Assembly (NCBI RefSeq): GCF_033962415.1
Contig: NZ_JAVIKH010000006.1
Location: 79,088 to 143,087, forward strand
Direction: 5' to 3'
Length of the DNA: 64,000 nucleotides
Source: Candidatus Cetobacterium colombiensis
Lineage (GTDB): Bacteria; Fusobacteriota; Fusobacteriia; Fusobacteriales; Fusobacteriaceae
The stretch's first letter is position 1; each line of letters opens with the position of its first letter. The position numbers were made by a program, and so were the translations under genes. Below are positions 34,594 through 43,744 of this stretch, one piece after another. Below the pieces are notes generated by a model. The model was not told where the DNA came from and ran no database searches. It saw nothing but the letters and a program-made list of their open reading frames with translations.

Positions 34594-34966
34594 AATTTAA
34601 TTTTACTCCTGAATTTGTAACTATTGAAATTCCATTCTCTGTAAGTTCTAACTCTTTTGCATCAACTAAATTTTTTAAATAGTCTTGTTCTTGTTTCATT
34701 AAGTTTTCAGGTCCCATCATTCTTGTTGTTCCAGGATTTTGTATTGAAATCTTATTTCCATCTAACGTATAGTTTGCAAAATATCTATTAACTCCTGAAC
34801 TTCCCACTATTTTATCTTTTTCAAAGTTAATGTCAACTTCACTTTCTGGTAAAACATTTTGAAGAATATACGTATTCCCTAAAACTTTAGCTCCTATATC
34901 CTCTTTTTTTCCAAAACATCCTACAAATAAAACAGCAGTTAATAAAAATAATACTAATTTTTTCAT
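34580..34966 (-). CDS. META/HslJ-like domain lipoprotein
   Basis: A 128-aa protein from the ATG at 34966 behind GAGGTGAAGG; a GTG at 34975 overlaps that site. The lipobox is AVLFVGC. The rest (LGNTYILQNVLPESEVDINF, GSSGVNRYFANYTLDGN, TTRMMGPENLMKQEQDYLKN) follows the META/HslJ fold, where the sequence order NxxxGxY...TxMxC is usual; the Cys of that motif is Gly/Pro here. Function in envelope stress is suspected for the family. It overlaps the NlpC/P60 gene downstream. Confidence 0.8.
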   Translation of the reverse strand: MKKLVLFLLTAVLFVGCFGKKEDIGAKVLGNTYILQNVLPESEVDINFEKDKIVGSSGVNRYFANYTLDGNKISIQNPGTTRMMGPENLMKQEQDYLKNLVDAKELELTENGISIVTNSGVKLNFVKK

Positions 34967-35052
34967 TTCCTTCACCTCTTGCTTGTAATTTTATAATGAC
35001 ATTTTAGCATGTTATAATCTAATTCTCTATATAAAATTTAAATTTTATATAA

Positions 35053-35082
35053 ATAAAAAAAAAACTCCTAATTAAAGGAGTT
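35053..35082 (-). terminator. Terminator of the Leu-Tyr-Thr tRNA operon
   Basis: AACTCCT pairs with AGGAGTT across six bases, with about ten T following on the minus strand. Confidence 0.8.
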
Positions 35083-35096
35083 AAAGTCTTTTTATA

Positions 35097-35172
<76 letters not shown>

Positions 35173-35182
35173 TTATAAAAAA

Positions 35183-35267
35183 TGGTGGTGAGAGAAGGAT
35201 TCGAACCTTCGAAGGCAGAGCCGTCAGATTTACAGTCTGATCCCTTTGGCCGCTCGGGAACCTCACC
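35183..35267 (-). tRNA. tRNA-Tyr (anticodon GTA)
   Basis: 85 nt with encoded CCA and a long variable arm (class II). The anticodon loop ACTGTAAAT gives GTA. The acceptor GGTGAGG pairs with the 3' end CTCACC. Confidence 0.96.
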
Positions 35268-35274
35268 ACTTGTA

Positions 35275-35362
35275 TGGTGCCTGGGGCCGGAATCGAACCG
35301 GCACGCTATCAGATAGCTCAGGATTTTAAGTCCTGTGCGTCTACCTATTCCGCCACCCAGGC
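35275..35362 (-). tRNA. tRNA-Leu (anticodon TAA)
   Basis: 88 nt with encoded CCA and a long variable arm. The anticodon loop ACTTAAAAT gives TAA. The acceptor GCCTGGG pairs with CCCAGGC. It is the first gene of the three-tRNA operon. Confidence 0.96.
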
Positions 35363-35388
35363 TGATTGCTTTCGCTTTCAACAAGATA

Positions 35389-35417
35389 ATAATACCATAA
35401 TTTAAATTTTATGTCAA
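35389..35417 (-). promoter_or_regulatory. Promoter of the Leu-Tyr-Thr tRNA operon
   Basis: TTGACA (35412-35417) and TATTAT (35389-35394) are 17 bp apart on the minus strand. The spacer ends TTATGG, as in the second tRNA promoter at 46609-46637. Confidence 0.75.
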
Positions 35418-35518
35418 CAACTTTTTTTATTTTTTTTAAAGTATGTCTCTGTTGATTTTTCTAAACTTTAATGTTACTATTAATTATGTTTTAAATTTTA
35501 TTAAATATAGGAGATTTT

Positions 35519-36292
35519 ATGCCAAAAAAACAACTAATTTCTGAACATCACGTTCTTCAATTGGCGACTTTCGCTGGAAAAATTGTATTGACTAGTGGAG
35601 GTGAAGTCTATAGAGTTGAAGATATCATCTCAAGAATTGGTCAAAATTTTAATTTAAAAATTGATTGCTTCGCTACTTTAACATGTATCATTGTTTCTGG
35701 TAAAAATGCTAATGATGAGGTTGTTTCTTTAGTTGAAAGAATAAATTCTAGATCCACTAATCTTGATAAAATTCACCAAGTCCATAAGTTAATTGGTGAT
35801 ATTGAAAAATACTCATTTTCTGAATTAAAAAAAGCTTTAGAAGATCTTAACAAAGTCCCTTCATACGGTTTTGGAATGAACTTAATTGCGTCAGCACTTG
35901 GAGCTGCAAGCTTCGTCGTTCCATTTAAAGGAGGAGCCAATGATTTCGCTGCTGCATTTATTGCAGGAGTAGGAGTTTCTCTTTTCTCATATATGGTTTC
36001 GGGACTACATCTAAATAGTTTTTTTATAAACCTTATTTCTGGAGCAATTTGTGCTTTTGTTTCTAACCTATTTTATGTAAGTGGTATAATTACTAATCCA
36101 TCTATTAGTATCATTTCATCTTTAATGTTACTTGTTCCTGGAGTAGCCTTTATAAATTCAATTAGAGACATTATAGCTGGAGATTTAGTATCTGGAACAT
36201 CCAGAGCTATGGAAGTTCTTATGATTGGATGTGCCATTGCTATTGGAGCAGGTTTAGTTACAAAATTATTTTTTAACTTTGGAGGATTTTAA
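35519..36292 (+). CDS. Threonine/serine exporter, large (ThrE N-terminal) subunit
   Basis: A 257-aa protein of the ThrE-like DUF1212 family. It has a soluble N-terminal part (AGKIVLTSGGEVYRVEDIISR, then DCFATLTCIIVSG) and about five C-terminal membrane helices. The next gene, sharing one base with it, encodes the small ThrE-like (DUF3815) subunit. In Corynebacterium the two halves form one protein that exports threonine and serine. The split arrangement is common in Firmicutes and Fusobacteria. TAGGAGA precedes the ATG. Confidence 0.9.
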   Translation: MPKKQLISEHHVLQLATFAGKIVLTSGGEVYRVEDIISRIGQNFNLKIDCFATLTCIIVSGKNANDEVVSLVERINSRSTNLDKIHQVHKLIGDIEKYSFSELKKALEDLNKVPSYGFGMNLIASALGAASFVVPFKGGANDFAAAFIAGVGVSLFSYMVSGLHLNSFFINLISGAICAFVSNLFYVSGIITNPSISIISSLMLLVPGVAFINSIRDIIAGDLVSGTSRAMEVLMIGCAIAIGAGLVTKLFFNFGGF

Positions 36293-36720
36293 TGTTCATC
36301 ATAGAGGTAATTTTTGCTTTTTTTATTACTATTAGTTTTGCCGTTCTTTTTAATGTTAGAGGAAAACTTGTTTTTTACTCTGGTATTGGAGGAGCTATAA
36401 GTTGGCTATTTTATCTTTTTTTCACTGAAAAAGGATATTCATATTCTACATGTTATCTTTTAGCCACTGCTATAACAGCTTTTTATTCTGAAATTATGGC
36501 AAAAAAATTAAAAACAACTGTTCCTACACTACTTATAGCTGCACTTATCCCCATGGCTCCAGGTGGTGGTGTTTATTATACAATGTTATATTTAATCCAA
36601 GATAAATATCAGGACTCTATATTAAAAGGAATGGAAACGTCAATAATAGCTGGTTCTATGGCTTTAGGAATTATTCTAGTCACTACTATTTTTAGACTTT
36701 TCCATCATACAAAAAAATAA
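36292..36720 (+). CDS. Threonine/serine exporter, small (ThrE C-terminal) subunit
   Basis: A 142-aa membrane protein with about four helices. YSEIMAKKLKTTVPTLLIAA and LIPMAPGGGVYYTMLYLI are the DUF3815 hallmarks. Its ATG overlaps the last base of the large-subunit gene (TAATG), so the two are coupled and made in similar amounts. Confidence 0.9.
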   Translation: MFIIEVIFAFFITISFAVLFNVRGKLVFYSGIGGAISWLFYLFFTEKGYSYSTCYLLATAITAFYSEIMAKKLKTTVPTLLIAALIPMAPGGGVYYTMLYLIQDKYQDSILKGMETSIIAGSMALGIILVTTIFRLFHHTKK

Positions 36721-36988
36721 TATTTTTTCTAATATCTCCAATCTTTTTTTATTTCTTCTAGGATTGGAGATATAAAATTCAATCTAAATTTAAAAACAAC
36801 TTCTATTTTCTACTTAAACTCTTTTCTTTTTTATTTTACCTGATAAAATTTACATATATAGAATATATAATACATCTCTTTTTTACTGAATTCCAATCAC
36901 TTATTTATATGGTAAACAAAATTGATTTTCTTAAATTTTTAAGCTATAATTAGGGAATATATTATCTTAAAATAAAATGGGGGAATGC
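36721..36988. other. Intergenic region with a 12-bp stem-loop
   Basis: After the exporter stop, ATATCTCCAATC (36732-36743) pairs perfectly with GATTGGAGATAT (36762-36773) around an 18-base T-rich loop. No T run follows, so it is an unusual terminator or a protected 3' end. The rest (36774-36976) is AT-rich and probably holds the MATE promoter; I see no gene or riboswitch in it. Confidence 0.5.
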
Positions 36989-38398
36989 ATGAAAGAAAAA
37001 CACAAAGAAATGGGCGAGCAACCCATCGGAAAATTGCTTTTAAAATTTTCGGTTCCAGCTATTATTGGAATGTTCGTTAACGCTCTATATAACATAGTAG
37101 ATCGAATTTATATTGGAAATATTCCAGAGATTGGTCCTGTTGCAATTGCTGGAGTTGGGGTAGTTTTTCCTGTTATGATTATATCGTTAGCATTTTGTCT
37201 TTTAATTGGGCTTGGTGGTGCTACTAATATTTCTATTTCACTAGGTAAAAAACGTAAAGATTTAGCTGAAAAATTTTTAGGAAATGCCACTGCTTTAGCT
37301 GTTCTTTTCGGTATAATTTTAACGCTAATTACTATCTTTTCAATGGATCTTTATATTGGTAAATTAGGAACAAGTCCAATTTCAGAGCCTTTTGCTAGAG
37401 ATTATTTGACTATTGTTGCTCTTGGCTTTCCTTTTTTAACTGTAGGATATGCTACCAATGCCGCTGTTAGATCTGATGGAAATCCAAAAATATCTATGAT
37501 TACTCTTTTACTAGGAGCCATCACAAATATCATATTAGATCCTATTTTTATTTTTGGGCTAAATATGGGAGTAAAAGGAGCTGCACTAGCTACAATTATT
37601 TCACAAATTATCTCTGCCATTTGGACTGTTAGCTATTTTACATCTAAATTTAGTGGTATAAAACTTCACTTTAAGAATTTACTTTTAGAATGGGAAAAAG
37701 TTAAAGAAATTTTTGTAATTGGAGCTGGACCATTTGTTTTACAATTAGGTTCTAGTGCTGTTAACTTTATTTTAAATAGTAGTCTTATGAAATACGGTGG
37801 TGATACTGCTGTTGGAGCTATGACTATTGTTAATGCTGTTAATACGTTTATTTTTATGCCTATTTTTGGTATTAATCAAGGAGTTCAACCTATACTTGGA
37901 TTTAATTATGGAGCTAGATTATTTCACAGAGTAAAAAAAGCTTTTATTTTAGCAGTTAAAGGTGCTGTAACTATATCTACTATTGGATTTTTAGCCATAC
38001 AGCTTTTATCTAAATATTTTATTGTAATTTTTACAAGCAATCCTGAACTTTTAGAGACTGCTTCAAAAGGTCTAAAAATATTTACACTAATGTTTCCTTT
38101 CATTGGTTTTCAAATTATAGCCTCTGTTTATTTCCAAGCTATTGGAAAACCAAAGATTACTATGTTTTTAAGCCTATCTAGGCAAGTATTATTTTTAATC
38201 CCAATTGTTTTAATTTTTTCAAAAATTTGGGGTGTTCTTGGAATTTGGATGGCCGTACCATCTGCAGATATCTTATCTGTTATTGTTACTTTAATTATGA
38301 CTAAAAAAGAGATGAAAAATCTTAAACTTTTAGAAGAAGAAGAGGACTTGAGAAAAAATGTCAACAACGATGAATCAACTAGAAAATCAACCAATTAG
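36989..38398 (+). CDS. MATE-family multidrug efflux pump, first of a tandem pair
   Basis: A 469-aa protein from the ATG at 36989, with GGGGGAA just upstream; an ATG at 36977 is less likely. Twelve membrane helices in two halves are visible. NALYNIVDRIYIGN, NAAVRSDGNPKISM and PIFGINQGVQPILGFNYGAR are typical of the DinF/NorM branch. These pumps use Na+ or H+ gradients to expel cationic compounds. Its C-terminal coding region overlaps the next MATE gene by 41 bases in another frame. Confidence 0.92.
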   Translation: MKEKHKEMGEQPIGKLLLKFSVPAIIGMFVNALYNIVDRIYIGNIPEIGPVAIAGVGVVFPVMIISLAFCLLIGLGGATNISISLGKKRKDLAEKFLGNATALAVLFGIILTLITIFSMDLYIGKLGTSPISEPFARDYLTIVALGFPFLTVGYATNAAVRSDGNPKISMITLLLGAITNIILDPIFIFGLNMGVKGAALATIISQIISAIWTVSYFTSKFSGIKLHFKNLLLEWEKVKEIFVIGAGPFVLQLGSSAVNFILNSSLMKYGGDTAVGAMTIVNAVNTFIFMPIFGINQGVQPILGFNYGARLFHRVKKAFILAVKGAVTISTIGFLAIQLLSKYFIVIFTSNPELLETASKGLKIFTLMFPFIGFQIIASVYFQAIGKPKITMFLSLSRQVLFLIPIVLIFSKIWGVLGIWMAVPSADILSVIVTLIMTKKEMKNLKLLEEEEDLRKNVNNDESTRKSTN

Positions 38399-39698
38399 TA
38401 AACTATTTTATAAATTTGCCATTCCAGCTTCAATTGGAATGCTTGTTAACTCGCTTTATGTTGTAGCCGATGGAGTCTTTATCTCTAGAGGTATTGGAAG
38501 TGTAGGAATTGCTGCTGTTAATATTGGATATCCTATTATTAATTTAACTGCGGCTCTAAGTCTTATGTTTGGTGCTGGTGGAGCTACTTTAATCTCATTA
38601 AAAAGTGATGATCAAGATTATAAAAATAAAAGTTTTACTTACACAATTATTTTGAATTTATTTTTTTATATTTTAATAGCTTCAATTGTTTTTATGTTTC
38701 CTAATCAAATCATGAAATCTTTAGGTGCTACTGAACTTTTACTTCCTATGGTAAAAGGATATATGTATCCTTGTATTGTAGCTGCATTTTTTCTAATGCT
38801 TTCAGTATCTTTAAATGCAATAGTTAGAAATGATAATGCTCCTAAAAAGGCTATGACCTCTCTTTTCATTGGAGCTATTACCAATATTGTTCTAGATTAT
38901 ATATTTATCTTTGTTTTTAAAATGGGAATTGAAGGAGGAGCTTACGCCACTGCCATTGGACAAATTTTATCAGCAGTTTATCTTTGTATGCATTTTCCAA
39001 ATTCTAGTTTTAGGTTAACTTTTGATATAAGAGATATCCAATGGAAATTAATGGGAAGAATATGCTCATTAGGATTTTCATCGTTTATTTTAGAATTTGC
39101 AGTTATGGTTATCACAATTTTACTAAACATAACTCTTTCTAGAACAGAAGGACAAATTGGAGTTGCTGCCTACGGAATTATTTCGTATTCTTTTGTTATC
39201 TATAGAATGCTATTTACTGGACTAGCTCAAGGAATACAGCCACTTGTTAGTTTTAACTACGGAAGAAGAAATTATAGAAGAGTTTTAGCTATTTTTAGAT
39301 TTTCTCATAAGTTTTGCTTTATAGCATCTACAATTGCTTTAATTTTAGCTAAAGTTTTCGCTTTAGATGTTGTAAAAGTTTTTACTCATGAATCACATCT
39401 CTTTGAATATACAGCTAAAGGATTATTCTTATATTCTAGTGCTATTATCTTTGTCGGTGCAAATTTCATGAATATATCTTATTTACAAGCTATGGATAAA
39501 GCTATGCTAGCTAATATTATATCAATTTGTAGAGGAATTTTATTTATGGGAATTGGAATAATATTTCTTCCTAAACTACTTGGAGTTGACGGCATTTGGT
39601 TAACATTACCTTTTGCTGATGTGTTGACTTTTATACTAACTTTTGTTATTTTTAAAGTTTTAGGTATAAATAAAAATTTAAAAACATCTAGTATCTAA
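38358..39698 (+). CDS. MATE-family multidrug efflux pump, second of a tandem pair
   Basis: A 446-aa protein with twelve helices: NSLYVVADGVFISRGIG, NAIVRNDNAPKKAM and GLAQGIQPLVSFNYGRRNY mark the MATE fold. It starts inside the end of the preceding pump gene, with AGAGG about 12 bases before the ATG; an ATG at 38370 is an alternative. The overlap suggests translational coupling. The two pumps are clearly related but not close duplicates. Confidence 0.91.
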   Translation: MSTTMNQLENQPISKLFYKFAIPASIGMLVNSLYVVADGVFISRGIGSVGIAAVNIGYPIINLTAALSLMFGAGGATLISLKSDDQDYKNKSFTYTIILNLFFYILIASIVFMFPNQIMKSLGATELLLPMVKGYMYPCIVAAFFLMLSVSLNAIVRNDNAPKKAMTSLFIGAITNIVLDYIFIFVFKMGIEGGAYATAIGQILSAVYLCMHFPNSSFRLTFDIRDIQWKLMGRICSLGFSSFILEFAVMVITILLNITLSRTEGQIGVAAYGIISYSFVIYRMLFTGLAQGIQPLVSFNYGRRNYRRVLAIFRFSHKFCFIASTIALILAKVFALDVVKVFTHESHLFEYTAKGLFLYSSAIIFVGANFMNISYLQAMDKAMLANIISICRGILFMGIGIIFLPKLLGVDGIWLTLPFADVLTFILTFVIFKVLGINKNLKTSSI

Positions 39699-39701
39699 AA
39701 T

Positions 39702-39738
39702 AAAGAGCTACTAATTCAAAAGTGATTAGTAGCTCTTT
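39702..39738. terminator. Bidirectional terminator after the MATE pair
   Basis: AAAGAGCTACTAAT pairs with ATTAGTAGCTCTTT across nine bases, a 14-bp perfect stem, with T runs on both sides. Confidence 0.9.
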
Positions 39739-39741
39739 TTA

Positions 39742-40491
39742 TTAACCTATAAATATAGGACTTTTAGCCTTTTCTATTATTTCTATACCCATTCTTTTTG
39801 TTATTTTTTCAAAGAAAAAAGATTTACTTAAATTTCCCATTACGATTAAATCAAACTCATTCATTCTTTCTATAAATTCATCTTTGGTATTAAACTGTTG
39901 TGTATACATCTCTACTTTTGCCTCTATCCCTTTCCTTTCTAAAAAATCCAACAAATGATTTTCTTCAGACTTATAATTCCAAGTCAAAAGGGTCACATTT
40001 TTTATTTGAGGAAAATCTCTTATGAAATTATTTACACTTTTATTAATTTTTATTCCATCATCTGATACAATTGCCACATCTTTAAATTTTGATACACTTT
40101 TATTTATAACAATAATTGGTTTATATGCAACTTTTAAAATAGCTAAAAATTCTTCATCTAAAAATCCAGTTTCTTCTACCATTAAACAATCTACCTTTTT
40201 TAAATACTCTTGAACTATCTCTTTCGTTACACCTATTTCTAAATTTAAAGTTTCAGTTATCCCCTCTTTCAATAAAAGTTTCTTTAAATCCTCAATATAT
40301 TCATCTTCATATTCTTTTAAAATATCCATAGTCATACTCGGACTTAAAAATGTTACTCCTGTAGGAGCTTTTAATTCTTTTATATACAGAGGTAAAATTT
40401 CAAAATTAAAATTTTTTTTCAAAGATTTATAATTCTCTATGGCTAATTTAGAATCATTATAGTATTTAAATAATATTAATATTTTTTCCAT
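39742..40491 (-). CDS. Universal-stress-protein-like protein
   Basis: A 249-aa cytoplasmic protein that looks like two Usp-type halves. The first has VDCLMVEETGFLDEE, the second FDLIVMGNLSKSFFFEKITK followed by KSPIFIG, close to the Usp C-terminal pattern. The nucleotide-binding glycines of ATP-binding Usp proteins are not clear (GNLSKS in place of GxxGxxxx[ST]). Function unknown. Confidence 0.68.
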   Translation of the reverse strand: MEKILILFKYYNDSKLAIENYKSLKKNFNFEILPLYIKELKAPTGVTFLSPSMTMDILKEYEDEYIEDLKKLLLKEGITETLNLEIGVTKEIVQEYLKKVDCLMVEETGFLDEEFLAILKVAYKPIIVINKSVSKFKDVAIVSDDGIKINKSVNNFIRDFPQIKNVTLLTWNYKSEENHLLDFLERKGIEAKVEMYTQQFNTKDEFIERMNEFDLIVMGNLSKSFFFEKITKRMGIEIIEKAKSPIFIG

Positions 40492-40632
40492 AATCTCCTC
40501 CTTGTATTTATATTTTAACTTAGTTTACTTTATTTATATAATCCATCCTTTATTTAATTGTCTATTTTAAAGGAAATTTTATTCTTTTCATGTATTTATT
40601 TATTAAAATATTATTCACAGGTGGTGATTTAA

Positions 40633-41367
40633 TTGTTATTTAATATTATTTCTAAAATTTTTATTGTTATTGGAATTCTTTCTGCTTTAAGTATCACTAT
40701 TGATATTTTAAAAAATCCTCAAAAAGAGATGCCTATTATGAATTGGGTTTGGCCAATAAATGGTTTATGGGCTGGAGTTTTTGGAGTTTGGGCATATTTT
40801 ACTATTGGAAAACATAGAAAAATGGATATGAGTAATATGGATATGGGCGATATGAACATGAATATGGATATGAGTAATATGGATATGAGTAGTATGAATA
40901 TGAAAGACTCAAAAGAAAAATACTCTAGTTTCTGGCAAGGGGTTGTTGCTGATACTTTACACTGCGGTGCTGGATGTTCTTTAGCAGATTTAATTGGACC
41001 ATGGATATTTTTAGTTTTTCCTTTTACTTTATTTAATAATCTTACTTTTGGTGAATGGACATTAGATTATTTTCTTGCTTTACTTACTGGAGTTACTTTT
41101 CAATATGCTGCAATTTCTCCAATGATGAAAGAAAAAGGTCCTAAAATTTGGCTAAGAGCATTGAAAATTGACTTTCTTTCTCTTACTTCATGGCAAATTG
41201 GAATGTATGGTTGGATGGCTCTTGTTATCTTTGTTTGGTTTGGGCGTTTATCTCCTTTTACACCAGAATTTTGGTTTATGATGCAAATTGCAATGTGTTG
41301 TGGTTTTGTGACTGCTTATCCTGTTAACTGGTGGTTAGTTAAAGCTGGCATTAAAATGGGAATGTAA
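40633..41367 (+). CDS. DUF4396 membrane protein with a methionine-rich loop
   Basis: A 244-aa protein from a TTG at 40633, preceded by AGGTGGTGA. It has about five membrane helices. Between the second helix and DUF4396 (SSFWQGVVADTLHCGAGCSL, LADLIGPWIF) lies a loop of about residues 63-91 made of MDMSNM-type repeats with 13 or so Met. Such Met-rich loops bind Cu(I) or Ag(I) in copper proteins, and DUF4396 proteins often occur with copper genes. GAGC in the DUF4396 core adds cysteines. No copper ATPase lies next to it here. Confidence 0.78.
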   Translation: MLFNIISKIFIVIGILSALSITIDILKNPQKEMPIMNWVWPINGLWAGVFGVWAYFTIGKHRKMDMSNMDMGDMNMNMDMSNMDMSSMNMKDSKEKYSSFWQGVVADTLHCGAGCSLADLIGPWIFLVFPFTLFNNLTFGEWTLDYFLALLTGVTFQYAAISPMMKEKGPKIWLRALKIDFLSLTSWQIGMYGWMALVIFVWFGRLSPFTPEFWFMMQIAMCCGFVTAYPVNWWLVKAGIKMGM

Positions 41368-41374
41368 AAATAAT

Positions 41375-41404
41375 AATGCCTCTAAGTATTATTTTAGAGG
41401 CATT
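41375..41404. terminator. Bidirectional terminator
   Basis: AATGCCTCTAA pairs with TTAGAGGCATT across eight bases, between the DUF4396 and MscS genes that converge. Confidence 0.85.
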
Positions 41405-42216
41405 ACATTTACTTCATATGATTGATATGGTATTTTTATATTTTCTAAATCAAATCTATTTTTTACTTCTTCTTGAATATCTGCATTTAAATCTCTAAAA
41501 TTTTCCTTTAAGGTCCAAACTCTAACAATAAACTCTAATGCTGTTGGAGTTTCTTTTGCAAATCTTACAAAAATATCTCTTTCTTTCAATACAGATGGAT
41601 GATTATTTACAACATCATAAAGTACACCTTTTACTTTATCTATATTTGTGCTTTTATCTACAAAAAATAAAAAGTCTGCTCTTCTTTCTGGGTTAGCTGT
41701 TACAGTAGTAACAATAGCTGAAGAAAGCTTTCCATTAGGAACTATTATCTTTTTATTATCCACACTATTTAAAACTGTGTATAAAAAAGTTATTTTTTGA
41801 ACTGCACCTTCTGCACCTGAAGATATTATAAAATCCCCCTTTTTAAAAGGCTTTGAAATTAATATCTGAATTCCTCCTGCCACATCTGATAAACTGCCTT
41901 TTAATGCAAGTCCTATACCAATACCAACTGATCCAACTAAGGTTAATATAGAAGCTGTTTTAAACCCTATTAATTCTAATATATTAAAAAAATAAAAAAT
42001 TAAAATTAAAACTTCCGTTGTAGTTAGTAAAAAATTAGATAAAAGCTCTTCTAACGGTTTTTTCCTCAAAACTCTTCTTAATGCCCCCATAAAAAATTCC
42101 TTTATAGGTTTATAAGTTAAATAAAGTATTGATAAGTATATAACTTTTTTTAACACTATTGGAAAATATTTTGCCGTATACAAAACCAATTCATCTAGCA
42201 TATTTCCTAGTAACAT
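41389..42216 (-). CDS. mscS: MscS-family mechanosensitive channel
   Basis: A 275-aa inner-membrane protein. Three helices are followed by the pore-lining region LVGSVGIGIGLALKGSLSDV plus AGGIQILISKPFKKGDFI, the family signature. The cytoplasmic beta and alpha/beta domain follows (IIVPNGKLSSAIVTTVTANP, RRADFLFFVD). It opens under hypo-osmotic shock to let solutes out. The length is normal for small MscS. Confidence 0.94.
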   Translation of the reverse strand: MLLGNMLDELVLYTAKYFPIVLKKVIYLSILYLTYKPIKEFFMGALRRVLRKKPLEELLSNFLLTTTEVLILIFYFFNILELIGFKTASILTLVGSVGIGIGLALKGSLSDVAGGIQILISKPFKKGDFIISSGAEGAVQKITFLYTVLNSVDNKKIIVPNGKLSSAIVTTVTANPERRADFLFFVDKSTNIDKVKGVLYDVVNNHPSVLKERDIFVRFAKETPTALEFIVRVWTLKENFRDLNADIQEEVKNRFDLENIKIPYQSYEVNVMPLK

Positions 42217-42361
42217 TCTTTTGATCTCCTCCTAAAATTATCTATTAAGGTACTTATTATACTACATTTTTTTTATTTTTTCTATAATTCATAATAATTA
42301 TTAATCTTTCTAAATAAAATCACATGTGCTATACTTTATGAAAAAGGAAGGGAGACGTAAT

Positions 42362-43741
42362 ATGATAGATAAAATTTTAGTTGAAAACATCTTAAATGAA
42401 GCACTTTCTACTGGAGGAGATTTCGCTGAAATCTTTGTAGAAAATAAAACGGGAGATTCTTTTTATCTTGTTGATGGAAAAGTTGAAGGAGCTATCTCTG
42501 GAAAAGATTTTGGAATAGGAATTAGAATTTTCAAAAATCTATTTTCTGTATATGCTTATACAAATAACATGAGTAAAGAAAACCTTCTAAAAACAGCCAA
42601 AAAAGCTGCTGAAGCTATTAAGGGTACAAAAGAAGATATAACTATTAACTTAATAAAAAAAGAGATTGAAAATAAACATAAAATAATTTTAGCTCCTGGA
42701 AGTGTACTAAAAGATGATAAAATTTCACTTATGAAAGAAGCTTATATTGCAGCTAAAGAGTATGACGAATGTATTAGTCAAGTTAGAATAAATTATGGTG
42801 ATTCTACACAAAATATTTTAGTTGCTAACTCAGAGGGAGTTTGGGCTGAAGATACAAGAGTACGTAGTAGAATTAGTATCGAAAGTATCGCATCAAATAT
42901 GAATGATATGCAAACTGGGTCATATAGACCTGGAGCAGCTAAAGGTTTTGAATTTTTTAAAGAGATTGATGTTAAAGAATATGCAAAAGAAGCTTCAAGA
43001 ATAGCAAAAACTATGCTTGGTGCTAAATATGCTCCTAGCGGAAAAATGCCTGTTATTATTGAAAATGAATTTGGTGGAGTTATATTCCACGAAGCTTGTG
43101 GTCACGGACTTGAAGCTACTAGTGTCGCAAAAGGACTTTCTGTTTTTGCTGGAAAAATTGGACAAAAAGTTGCTAGTGATATTGTTTCAGCTGTTGATGA
43201 TGGAACTTTAAAAAATGAATGGGGATCTTCTAATATTGATGACGAAGGAACACCAACGCAAAGAAATTTATTAATTGAAAACGGTATCCTTAAAGGTTAT
43301 ATGATTGATAAATTAAATGGAAAAAGAATGGGACTTGAAAGTACTGGAAGTGCTAGAAGAGAATCTTATAAATATGCTCCTACATCTAGAATGACAAATA
43401 CATTTATTCTAAATGGAACATCTTCTTTAGACGATATGTTACAAGGCGTTGAAAATGGTATTTATGCTAAATATATGGGTGGTGGATCTGTTAACCCTAG
43501 TACAGGTGATTTTAACTTCTCTGTTATGGAGGGATATTTAATTGAAAATGGTAAAATTACAGAACCTGTTAGAGGAGCCACATTAATCGGAAATGGTCCT
43601 GAAGTTTTACACAAAATAGATATGATTGGAGACAATTTAGCTCACGGACAAGGAATGTGTGGTTCTGTTTCTGGTAGTATCCCAGCCAATGTAGGACAAC
43701 CTAGATTACGTTTAAAAGATATTGTTGTTGGAGGTAGATAG
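42362..43741 (+). CDS. tldD: TldD metalloprotease subunit
   Basis: A 459-aa protein from the ATG at 42362 with GGGAGACG upstream; a longer frame from 42326 lacks a site. The zinc motif HExxxH lies in FHEACGHGLEATSV. The C-terminal SVSGSIPANVGQPRLRL fits TldD. With TldE it unfolds and degrades unstructured peptides, and matures microcins in E. coli. The partner gene begins 3 bases after its stop. Confidence 0.94.
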   Translation: MIDKILVENILNEALSTGGDFAEIFVENKTGDSFYLVDGKVEGAISGKDFGIGIRIFKNLFSVYAYTNNMSKENLLKTAKKAAEAIKGTKEDITINLIKKEIENKHKIILAPGSVLKDDKISLMKEAYIAAKEYDECISQVRINYGDSTQNILVANSEGVWAEDTRVRSRISIESIASNMNDMQTGSYRPGAAKGFEFFKEIDVKEYAKEASRIAKTMLGAKYAPSGKMPVIIENEFGGVIFHEACGHGLEATSVAKGLSVFAGKIGQKVASDIVSAVDDGTLKNEWGSSNIDDEGTPTQRNLLIENGILKGYMIDKLNGKRMGLESTGSARRESYKYAPTSRMTNTFILNGTSSLDDMLQGVENGIYAKYMGGGSVNPSTGDFNFSVMEGYLIENGKITEPVRGATLIGNGPEVLHKIDMIGDNLAHGQGMCGSVSGSIPANVGQPRLRLKDIVVGGR

Positions 43742-43744
43742 AAG

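Noticed and set aside
40819..40905. Short tandem repeats that could be taken for a repeat array or CRISPR
   Set aside because: They are in-frame codons for Met-Asp-Met words inside the DUF4396 gene, without spacers of uniform length or cas genes.
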